Shown: positions 32,950 through 41,925 of the stretch, one piece after another
Layout: every line of letters begins with the position of its first letter
Position numbering within the stretch: the first letter of the stretch is position 1
Origin: Peromyscus leucopus
Taxonomy: Eukaryota > Chordata > Mammalia > Rodentia > Cricetidae
Length of the DNA: 64,000 nucleotides
Direction: 5' to 3'
NCBI RefSeq assembly: GCF_004664715.2
Contig: NC_051075.1
Span: forward strand, 90,557,709-90,621,708
Notes under the pieces: model-generated
Database searches by the model: none
Told to the model about the DNA's origin: nothing
Seen by the model: only the letters and a program-made list of their open reading frames with translations
Position numbers and translations under genes: made by a program

Positions 32950-33205
32950 GACTGTCAGAAAAGTACTTGTTTTGCAAGCAGAAGGGCCTGGATTTTATCT
33001 CCAAAGCCCTCGTGCAAAAGCTGGGCACAGTGCCACGTGCAGTTGTGATCCCAACACCAAGGAGGCAGAGACAAGAGGATCTCTGAGGCTCTCAAAAGGA
33101 GGTGGACAATATTTCTGAGGACTGGCACCAGAGGTTGTCCTCTGGCCTCCACTCACATATGTACCCACCCATGCATGAGTACACATGTATAAATAATAGA
33201 TAAAT
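32950..33205 (+). mobile_element. B3-type SINE
   Basis: AAGCAGAAGGGCCTGGATTT, AAAGCTGGGCACAGTGCCA, GGAGGCAGAGACAAGAGGAT and TTGTCCTCTGGCCTCCACTC follow B3 order, ending in an ATAAATAATAG tail. The tRNA-like head is eroded. Confidence 0.75.
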
Positions 33206-34029
33206 TAATATTTGCTATTGAACAAGTCCATTTTGTTCCTAGGCTTCTAAACCTCTATATCTGAGGCAGGCATGAAGCATCCCTGAGAGGCATGGTCATT
33301 GACACAATGCATATTAAACAGAGAATTGCAACACACAGTGGATGCCCAGCCAATGTTAACCCTTAAGTACAAAGCATCAAGCACTCCAAATGCAAACCTT
33401 CAGGATGCCGAGACAATGTCCTGTTCCTCCCTGGACCACTAAAGCACAGCAAAGCACAGATATTTCCAGCAGAAATAAAATCACCTGGGCTCTCCGAGAC
33501 GGGCTATTGTCACTTGAGCCGCTCATTTCTACAAATTCCAAGTTCCCCTAGTGTGCCTCTCTGAGCTGTGTCACAAAATCTAAATAAAGGGTTCTCTGAG
33601 TAAAAGGTATTCCCCGCCCAACCCATGCCATGCCTACGCTGAAGAATTCCTACAAGCCTCTCAAGAGCCGTCTCCCAGCCCCACCCCCTCACTTTACAGC
33701 AGAAATTGTCACTTCCTCTGTAATTCTCCAGAGCACTTGTACAGTCTCTATGACCAGAGTCACAGTTGCCTGTTCACACCTTGTTCTTCCTCACTGACCC
33801 TGGAGTTTCTTAAAGTGACAGCTATGTCTTATTTATCTCTCTCTACTGCTGGCCCTTAGCTCTAGCCTGACATCAAATCAGAGATAAAGAAATACTGGAT
33901 GGATGTCGGAGCAGAGCACAGGACAATATAAATGACCTGCGGTGTAAAACCCAAAGAGTCAGTGGTTTGAACAAGATATAGTGTGTGTCTTCCCACAATG
34001 AAAGTTTACAGGTAGGTGCTTGTGCACTG
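33206..34029. other. Unassigned noncoding DNA
   Basis: No gene or repeat recognised. Frames are at most 60 codons. Confidence 0.5.
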
Positions 34030-34764
34030 TGCTGCATAGTTTTAATGTCAACCTGATATAAGCAAAAGTCACCTGAGAAGAAGGAAGCGTGATCAAGAAA
34101 AAGCCTCCACAGTGGGACCAGGTCCTGGGCTCATTGCATGAGGTGGCTGTTTGAAACCTGGAGCTTATGCAGGGACGCTTGGCTCAGTCTGGGAGGAAGG
34201 GACTGGACCTGCCTGGACTGAGTCTACCAGGTTGATCGCAGTCCTCGGAGGATTTGCCCTGGAGGAGGTGGGAATGGGGGCTGGGCTGGGGGTGAGGGGA
34301 GGGGATGGGAGGGGAGAGAATAGGGGAACCCGTGGCTGATATGTAGAACTGAATGTATTATAAAATAAAATAAATAAAATTTTAAAAAAAAGAAAAAGAA
34401 AAAGAAAAAGCCTCCATAAGATCAGGCTGTAGGCAAGCCTGTAGGGCATTTTCTTAATTAGTGATTGATGGGGGAGGGAGGGCCCAGCCCATGGTGGGCA
34501 GTGCCATCCATGGGCTGCTGGTCCTAGGCTCTAAAAGAAAGCAGGCTGAGAAAAGCAAGCCACAGGGAACAGGATGGCCAGCATCATTCTCCCGTGTCTT
34601 CTGCATCAGCTCCTGCCTCCAGGTTCCTGCTCTTCCTGAGTTCCTGTCCTGACTTCCTTAGATGATGAACAGTGATGTGGAACTATAAGCCGGACAAACC
34701 CTTTCCTCCCGGAGCGGCTTTGGTCATGGTGTTCATCCCAGCAATAGGAACCCTAACTAAGACC
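34030..34764 (+). mobile_element. MaLR-like LTR, split by an L1
   Basis: The 5' part, 34030-34109, has TAATGTCAACCTGATATAAG. The 3' part, 34402-34764, has GGGCATTTTCTTAATTAGTG, GAGGGCCCAGCCCATGGTGG, GCATCAGCTCCTGCCTCCAG and ACAAACCCTTTCCTCCCGG. This is the LTR type that opens with a GTCAACYTGA block and closes with CCCTAACTAAGAC. An L1 inserted near its 5' end. Confidence 0.85.
34110..34401 (+). mobile_element. 5'-truncated L1 3' UTR with TSD
   Basis: Starts CAGTGGGACCAGGTCCTGG and contains GCTTATGCAGGGACGCTTGG, a G-rich tract (34259-34325) and TGGCTGATATGTAGAACTGA, then an A-rich tail with GAAAAA units. AAGAAAAAGCCTCCA occurs exactly at 34095-34109 and 34402-34416. Only the last 0.3 kb of L1 was inserted; no coding sequence. 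Confidence 0.93.
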
Positions 34765-34936
34765 AGTGCTAACACAAGGCTACATCACTTTTGTCAGGAC
34801 TTGACCTCATCTGTGCTCTCCGCTACACTGTCTCAAGGACAAGGCGCTCATCAAACGCAGCTTCATTGTTCCATTGGTTTGTAACACAGAAAGGGAAATG
34901 AGGGAGCATGGCACAGTCCTCTTGATAACAATGTCT

Positions 34937-35204
34937 CAGAGGCCTGGGGAGATGGTTCAGCAGCTTGCTGTGCAAGCATGAGGTCTTCAGTTCAAATTCC
35001 CAGCATCCACCCAAGCATGACATCGTAAGCCTGTCACCCCAGTGCTGGAAAAGGGAGAGGCAGGACTGCTGAATTCTGCAGGCTGCCAGCTGAGCCTCCA
35101 GGTTCAGTGAGAGAGCCTCACTCAAAGGAATAAGACAGAGAATGATAGAGGATAGCATCTGACATCCTCTTCTGACCTCGGGCATGTGTGCACAGGCGCA
35201 TATC
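34937..35204 (+). mobile_element. B3-type SINE
   Basis: The head GGGGAGATGGTTCAGCAGCT, then CACCCCAGTGCTGGAAAAGG, CAGCTGAGCCTCCAGGTTCA and CATCCTCTTCTGACCTCGGG follow B3 order. The 3' end runs into a long CA array. Confidence 0.85.
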
Positions 35205-35205
35205 C

Positions 35206-35262
<57 letters not shown>
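35205..35262 (+). repeat. (CA)29 microsatellite
   Basis: About 29 uninterrupted CA units growing from the CA-rich B3 tail. A strong candidate for length polymorphism. Confidence 0.97.
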
Positions 35263-35264
<2 letters not shown>

Positions 35265-35528
35265 TTTAGAAAGAAAGACAACTTCTGAGAAGTATGACTT
35301 AGCAGCCCTTGAGCTTCCTGGTTACAAGATAGTCACATGATCACACATTCTAAGGTGTTCATCAATGGCAAGGGTAATAAGCCTTTCCAATTTGGGTTCC
35401 ATCTTCAAGGAAAAATGAGTGAACTCTCACTGAGAGCATGAAGGAGGAGTTCAGAGACTAACACAATCACTTTTCTTCACATGAGTTTATGAGGATATTA
35501 AACCAAGAGACCCACTGCAAGAAAAAAG
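35263..35528. other. Unassigned noncoding DNA
   Basis: Nothing recognised between the CA array and the GGA array. Confidence 0.5.
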
Positions 35529-35757
35529 AATGAGGAGGGGAGGAGGAGGCAGGGAGGAGGGGGAGGAGGCAGGGAGGAGAGAGAGGAGGGGAGGAGGGGG
35601 AAGAGGCAGGGAGGAGGGGGAGGAGGCAGGGAGGAAGGGGAGGAGGCAGGGAGGAGAGAGAGGAGGGGAGGAGGAGGCGGGGAGGAGGAGGGGGAGGAGA
35701 GGGGGAGGAGGTAGGGAGGAGGGGGAGGAGGGGAGAAGGAGGGGAAGGAAGCGATGG
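35529..35757 (+). repeat. GGA-rich minisatellite
   Basis: About 230 bp of almost pure G/A made of GGAGGCAGGGAGGA-type units repeated at roughly 20-25 bp, with GGGG clusters suited to G-quadruplexes. The glycine/arginine or proline/serine frames across it are artefacts. Confidence 0.92.
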
Positions 35758-37249
35758 TTCTGGTGAGGACTCTATTCCAGGCTGGTGGGTGGTTGCAGAC
35801 TTCCGCTGGCCTCCTCACCTGGCACAAGGAATGAGATGCATGGCTGGAATCACTTTCACAAGGACACTAACCCTTACATCACTGAGGACTTTGCCTTTCT
35901 CAGCTAACCATATGGCAAAGACCTCACCTCCTGATATCATGTAGAGATCAGAGATATTCAGACCCCACGGATCACAAACAATCATAAGATGTCATGAAAG
36001 AGGAGAAGAAGCATCACAGGTATCTAACGGTCTCTCTGGGGGCTCGGCAACTGCTCCTCCGACAGCAGACTACTTGACACTTTACATGAATGGTTGCTTG
36101 GGGGATTATTTGAAAATGACTCAGTCACCCACACTGGAGATTTCATCTCTCTTTCCTCTCACATACAGAAATTTCTGTGACTGGCTTTTGCCTCTGAGTG
36201 GAAGGAGAGTGCCCATGCCATTAGCCTTGGCTCTTGCCACTGGGCATCTGGGACCCTGCAGGTGTCTGAATGATGGAGGCTGACCTGTGAGCTTGTGCAC
36301 CAGAGGATGGTGGCGCGCTCTCCTCTCCCTCTTCCCACTAGCTGATTTCTAGAGCCAGAACTAATGCTCCCAACCCAGGACCAGGCTTCTCATGGTTTCA
36401 GACATGCTGTTCTTCCTCATTTTTTCAAGCTAGTACATGCTAATAATTTGCTAGCATTTCCTCTTCCTGCCAGGATCATCATTGACAAACTCAGATGTCA
36501 CACTTAAACTTAAGCAAAGGAAGTGTCCTGTCCCTTGAGTGGAAACAATGGCAAAATCAAAAATGACCCACAGCCTGAGTGTCAAAATGAACCTCTGTTG
36601 CTGGAAGCCACTGAATATGGTACCTGTCTTATGAGCCTATATTTTAAGAAAATTTGAATTTCTTATACTGAGGGATATCAATTTCTGGCTCATGTTATTT
36701 TTTTCTTAAATTTAGTTACTTTCCCTTACTTGTTCTTTTAGTTTTATTTAAATTTACACACATACAAATAATAAAAAAAAAATCACTCAATGCTGTTCCC
36801 TCATCTCCAGGTGACATTTGAAGAATTAAATATTAAAGCCACCAAACCCTGACTTCCATAACTCTGATAAGCCATGACATTTCCCAAATGAGTCTATAAA
36901 AACTACATAGATGATAGACCCTGCCAATGCTCGAGGGACAGAGCAAAGATTTCTCTGAAAAAGAAATATGTGACTTCTCCCTTCAAAACTGTCATTGATA
37001 TAGCCACATCTTACATTTTCAGGGGTAAAATAAATATAAGTGAAATACTGCAATTAAAAATGAGAAATTTTTCTCTGGTTAGGTAAGAACTCAGACGTGA
37101 TCCCAGCCTCTCCTGGTAACTCCCACCTTGGAATGGATTCGCATAGAGTTTATAATTATTGCAGAATGGTTTTATTAGAATTGAATGGCCACATATAGCC
37201 TAAAGCCATCACTTATATTTAATTATAATAAATCAAGCTTGTCTTTCAT
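35758..37249. other. Unassigned noncoding DNA (1.5 kb)
   Basis: No gene or repeat recognised. AT-rich in 36.6-37.2 kb. Frames are at most 75 codons. Confidence 0.5.
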
Positions 37250-37400
37250 TCACAAAGCTTGCTACCAGTCCCAAAGCACTGTCATGTGATCCAACTTAAT
37301 TCTCTTAATAATTCAGAACACCCTCATTACATGCACTTTACAAATGAGGATAATGAGGCCAGGAGAAGACATTATTTTTCTATGGGTTATATTTACTATA
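37250..37400 (-). mobile_element. MIR, antisense
   Basis: TGATCCAACTTAATTCTCTT, CACTTTACAAATGAGGATAA and TGAGGCCAGGAGAAG follow the complement of the MIR core (CATTTTACAGATGAGGAAAC-type). Strongly diverged, as expected for MIR. Confidence 0.65.
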
Positions 37401-37482
37401 GTTCCATGTCACAGAATATAAACTCCAAACATGACTCCCATTATCCTACCAAGCTTGATCTACTTAATACCCTGCCAAGAGG

Positions 37483-37748
37483 ATGGGGTAATAACTCAGT
37501 CAATTAAGTGCCTACTACTCAGTCATGAGACCTGAATTCAGATCCCGATCACCTATTTAAGAAGTGAGCCATGTGGTGTGCACCTCTGACCCCAGCACTG
37601 GGGGTGCACAGAGGAGGTCTCGTGGGGTTTGCTGGCCTGCCACTCTAGTCGAAGCTCCAGATTCAGAGAGAGACCCTGTCTCAAAATTAAGGTGGAGAAT
37701 GATAGAGATACCTAGTGTCCCCCTCTAGCCTCCATACACACATACACA
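37483..37748 (+). mobile_element. B3-type SINE
   Basis: GGATGGGGTAATAACTCAGT (head), ACCTGAATTCAGATCCCGAT (B-box region), CAGAGAGAGACCCTGTCTC and CCCTCTAGCCTCCATACAC, then a CA-rich tail. Confidence 0.82.
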
Positions 37749-38045
37749 CACAAAACACTTTGCCCAACCTCTATACCTCCCATGGATAGCATCACGTGCC
37801 TCTCTTTCCTCCTGGTCATCCACCTGGATTTTCTCTCTTGGTCTGACTCACACCAGCTGTGAATCCTCCACAGGGAACCCATTCTGTGCCTTGGCATCTA
37901 CCATTCTCCCTCGGCTTTTGTCCTTTCCAGTCTTCATCAGACTATGCCTCTCCCTCCCCATTCCTGGGTTTGGAAATGCCAGACTTCCTCAGCATTCAGT
38001 ATCCCCTGCTTTCACACCACAGACATTCCTTTTATGAATACATGC
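37749..38045. other. Unassigned noncoding DNA
   Basis: Pyrimidine-rich but without a recognisable exon or repeat. Confidence 0.5.
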
Positions 38046-38380
38046 TCTGTATTGGTTACTTTTCTCAGTGGTGTGACCAAAGACCTGACAAGCAGCACCT
38101 TGAGGGAGGCAGAATTTTCTTGGCTTGTGGTTTAAGGGGACGCAGTCTGTTGTGGTAGGAAAGGCATGTCAGCAGGTAGCTCCAGCGGGCATCTGAGACT
38201 CCTCACCTCATCACCACTTGAAGAAGCACGAAGCAGAGACAGGACCGGAAGTGGGGCTGAGCTATAACCCATACACTGGACTGCTACAGCCCTGTCCTAT
38301 GTCCCTAAAGATCTACAATCGTCCAAAACACTGTCACCAGCTGGGACAAAGTGTTCATACAGGTGCCTGTAGGGGACATT
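38046..38380 (-). mobile_element. Diverged MaLR-like LTR, antisense
   Basis: TATTGGTTACTTTTCTCAGT, GTGTGACCAAAGACCTGACA and GGTAGGAAAGGCATGTCAGC are shared with the antisense element at 18005-18776. Boundaries approximate; no TSD. Confidence 0.6.
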
Positions 38381-38893
38381 TCACACTCAAAATGTAAGGT
38401 GTAGTCAGCAGGCATTTAAATAAAACTATTACACTATCTCTATTTTTTTTTCCTTCAGCATGTTTTCACATGAAAATAGACTCCTTTTTACATCTCAACA
38501 GAAGCTAATAAAACAGCTTCCTGTGTAAATGGGTTGGAAATTGCTTCTCTGTCTCAGGATTGTCAACACAGAACAGCCACGGGGACTCTGCCACCCATAG
38601 ACACAACTCACCACGTGTCCTCCTTAGACGGGTCTGCATCTTATAGCATAAACATCGACAGAGGTAACTGTAACAGACCTCCCCAGACACTATAATTCTG
38701 AAGCAACTTGCACACAGGTGTCCATAAGTAGTTCCTTCTAACTAATGTCGTTCTTCTAGACAAGAGGCATGTCACACAATACAGAGGTCAGATTACTGCC
38801 CTTTCTGTGACTATTCAGAAAAACAACAAATCAGTGAAGCCTGGCGCTTGTTGTGTTGGGTTTGGGTTTTGCTGTTGTTCAGTTACTGTAGAA
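38381..38893. other. Unassigned noncoding DNA
   Basis: No gene or repeat recognised. Confidence 0.5.
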
Positions 38894-38899
38894 GCCAAG

Positions 38900-39322
38900 T
38901 GTAGCACGCATCTTAAAAGTTCTTATTAATAAAATCAAACCAGATTTTGGGGTGAACGCTGGAAGATCAGAGAAACAGAACAAGCCACAGCTACCTCACC
39001 TTGCCAATTCCTCAGCTGATCCTGTTTCCTCAGACTGGATACCTCTGAGTCCTTATCAAAATGGATCTCAGCTGAACTGCTTCTCGAAAGCACAAAAGCC
39101 TGAAAGTTTAACCAGCTCTAGTTCCTGGTCCTCATCCCTTATATACCTTTCTGCTTTCTGCCATCACTTCCTGGGATTAAAGACGTGAGTCACCATGCCT
39201 AGGATTAAAGGTGTGTGTGCCACCATTTTCTGGCCTCTGTATCTAGTGGCTGTTCTGTTCTCTGGCCCCATATAAGTTTATTAGGGTGCACAATATATTG
39301 GGGGACACAACATATCACCAGA
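38900..39322 (-). mobile_element. LTR carrying B1-derived sequence, antisense (family A, copy 5)
   Basis: A 423-bp element beginning TGTAGCACGCATCTTAAAAG and ending ATCACCAGA (the sense start TG mutated to TC). It is flanked by the exact 6-bp TSD GCCAAG (38894-38899 and 39323-39328). The complement contains TATATAAGG (39137-39145), a shortened B1 block (complement of GGGATTAAAGACGTGAGTCA and GGATTAAAGGTGTGTGTGCC), and the common 5' block around TTTATTAGGGTGCACAATAT. Its B1 portion is reduced compared with copies 1-4. Confidence 0.82.
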
Positions 39323-39328
39323 GCCAAG

Positions 39329-40405
39329 CAACAGCAGTCACCCTTCCTGGCGCTTACTCTAGGAATAAAGTAGAGAAATGGACTGCAAATAAATGACCAC
39401 TCCCCTTGTGCAGCAGAGGGGATAGGTAGGGTCCAGGAAATCGGAGGGTAAAATGGTCATGATATTTTACAAGTCTAGTGAAGACATCCAGATTGCAAAC
39501 ATTGGGCAAAAATGAACAACAAAGCTTCCCAACTTAAGAATTACAAAGGCTGCTGTTTTGGGTTTTTTGTTTTGTTGGTTTTTTGTTTGTTTGTTTGTCG
39601 GATAACTTTCTGCTTTTTCTTGGTGGTATATAATTCTCAGAAAGGGTCACACGTTCCCCTCTCCTCAGCTGTGTGTCTCTGGAGCATGAACTTCATAAAT
39701 AGCAATGCCTGTCACGATGTCAGGCATTTGGACACACCTGGCCCGAGAGCCCTTCACTTCGTTCGGCTCCAGCGGTTTCTTTCAACCCACGCTCACCTGT
39801 AGCAAATGACGTCCAGACTTTCATCTTAAGACTGAGAATTCTGCTGGGCAAATTTGCTTGGGGGATTTGGGGCATAGCAGAGTTAACTTTCCAAACTAAA
39901 ACAGGGGGAAGCAGAAGCCGACGGCGTGAAGATGAAAGGCGTACCTTCGTTAGAGCCAGAGGTTAAACCAGGCATGAGGAATTGCTTGTTGTGGCAAGGA
40001 ATGGCTACCACACGGGAGAAGGTGAAACAAACTGAAAAGAAAAACAGAAATGCCTCTCTATGGACCGCTGGCTTTTCTCATCAGAGCCTGACACGCCTCT
40101 CCAAGCTGATTTGCCCGTCCTGAGCAATGTTTGCTGGGACGAAGCCAGCAGCCCCCTGCCAACAGCCAAGACCTGGGCTGCTTCCTGAAGGTCCACCCAC
40201 CTCATTGACCTCCCACAACTGTACAGCATCTGGTTTTCTTGCCAATTTCTATTTCATCCCTCACTTCTCAAAGAAAAGAACATTTTGTTTGACATGACCA
40301 TCAAGCGGCATGCCTAGCCATGCTCTTCTCAGCTGGTTCCAGGAAGTCACTAATCCCTGCCCTTCACTGTTTGTCTAAACCAGCAAATGTCAGGCCATGA
40401 AGAAG
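39329..40405. other. Unassigned noncoding DNA (1.1 kb)
   Basis: Contains a (GTTT)-rich patch at 39565-39600. No gene or repeat recognised; frames of 65-96 codons have no known match. Confidence 0.5.
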
Positions 40406-40409
40406 GTAC

Positions 40410-41748
40410 TGTAGGGAAAAGGGGCTGGCTAGAAAAACCCACCCTGACCCTGGAGAATTAGGGAAGGATGGCTCAGATAAAGCCAAGGAGAGAAACACAG
40501 CTTAGCTCAGATCAGAGCCATCTCTGCCCCTGTCCAAATGACTTGTGAAATCAACCAATCACAGAGCAGGACAGCAGAATCCTGGCCCTAGGGCCCAGGA
40601 CCAGGGGAAGAAACACAGCCTGTGTTTGGGACCTGGGCCAGAGAAATGAATCAAGGAAACATGCCTTGACTCTGAAACCAGTACCAAAGAAACACTCTTG
40701 GCCCCTGGAATCAGAGTCAGTGAATGAAATGTGCCCTGGCCTTAGAGGTAGTGACAGAAAGCTAAGTAAGGCCAGTGAGAGAAACACAGTTAAGGTCAGA
40801 TCAGAGCCATCTCTGCCCCTGTCCAAATGACTTGTGAAATCAACCAATCACAGAGCAGGACAGTAGAATCCTGGCCCTAGGGCCCAGGACCAGGGAAAGA
40901 AACAGCCTGTGTTTGGGACCTGAGCCAGAGAAGTGGACACTTTATCCCCAAACCCAGAACCCAGGAAATGCCCTGACTCTGAGACTAGTACCAAAATATC
41001 AGTCTTGGCCCCTAGAATCAGAGTCAGTGAAAGAATTGTGCCCTGGCCTTAGAGGTAGTGTCAAAAAGCCAAGAAAGGCCAGTGAAAGAAACATGGCTTG
41101 GCCCTGAAATCAGGGCCATCTCTGCCCCTTGCTCACAAAACTGGTCAATCCCTGGGCAGAAAATAAACTAACCAATCACAGTTGACTCCGCCCCCTAGAT
41201 ATCCTATATAAACCGCCCTTCCCAGTCAGTTGTGAGTTGTTCTCTCCACCCTGGTAGAGGCAGCTACTCTCCTGGACTCCTCCTTCCCAAATAAACCTCT
41301 TTCTCAAAAGAGTATTGGGTGAAGACCTTCATTGGAGCTGAACAGAAGAACCTTGCTGAGACGTCCCATAGTGAACTGAGCAAGAAAGAGCTGGTTACAC
41401 TGAGCCAGAGATTGTGACTCTCCAGGAGAGGAGCAGGATTGCTGTGTCCTGCGGGGAAACCATCCCCCATCATACCAGGTATATCCTGACCTTCCCAAAG
41501 AGTCAGGATACCCTTCCTTGCTGAAGCAGTTCCAGGCCTGACTCTCCCGAGAAGTCAGAAAACCTTCCTTTCCAAGGTTGGGCTGTTTCTTTACAGTCTC
41601 AGCCATCAGAGCTGTGCTAAACAGCTTCAGGTGTCCAGGACACCTTCAGGGCAGAGCTCTTGTCCTAAGTAGCTCTGAGGTGTCTGGGATACCTCGCCCT
41701 CTAGGGCTGAACTGTCTCCTCGCAGTTTCAGCCATCAGTTTACTAACA
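40410..41748 (+). mobile_element. ERV 5' LTR with duplicated U3 and U5 modules
   Basis: Begins TGTAGGGAAAAGGGGCTGGC and ends TTTACTAACA, directly before a primer-binding-site-like sequence. Promoter-like features: CCAAT boxes (AACCAATCA near 40553, 40842 and 41169), TATATAAA at 41207-41214 and AATAAA at 41290-41295. A U3 unit of about 289 bp is tandemly duplicated (matching points 40482 and 40771, with a partial third near 41078). U5 contains diverged modules each ending CAGCCATCAG. It aligns with the solo LTR at 51271-52316, which lacks the U3 duplication. At 1339 bp it is long for a rodent LTR because of these repeats. Probably class I-like by PBS and TSD type (inference). Confidence 0.8.
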
Positions 41749-41749
41749 T

Positions 41750-41767
41750 TGGTGCCAAAACCTGGGA
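41750..41767 (+). other. Retroviral primer-binding-site-like sequence (tRNA-Phe type)
   Basis: TGGTGCCAAAACCTGGGA lies one base after the LTR end. The complement of the 3' end of tRNA-Phe would read TGGTGCCGAAACCCGGGA, so 16 of 18 positions match. The position and length are right for a PBS. Matches to tRNA-Pro, Lys or Gln primers are clearly worse. Confidence 0.7.
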
Positions 41768-41925
41768 CACCAAACCCAGAGCTTTTGCAGTTTACTAACA
41801 GATACAGGCTTACTTATACCAATCAGGGGTCCCACAAACACAAATGCCACTCATCTGACCACATTCTTCCTCCTAATATCACCACTGTCCTCCCAACACG
41901 AAGGCCTGAAGCCTAACAGTTTACT
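41768..41925 (+). mobile_element. Short ERV leader remnant (probable)
   Basis: CAGTTTACTAAC, also found at the LTR end, recurs near 41790 and 41917, suggesting that ERV-derived leader sequence continues. No gag-, pol- or env-like reading frame is seen downstream and no matching 3' LTR is present, so the provirus is truncated. The 3' boundary is a guess. Confidence 0.4.

Noticed and set aside
34823..35281. 152-codon antisense frame
   Set aside because: Made by a B3 SINE and the (CA)29 array (alternating Cys-Val).
41578..41916. 112-codon frame crossing the ERV PBS, considered as a gag remnant
   Set aside because: It starts inside U5, reads through the PBS and shows no gag motif.
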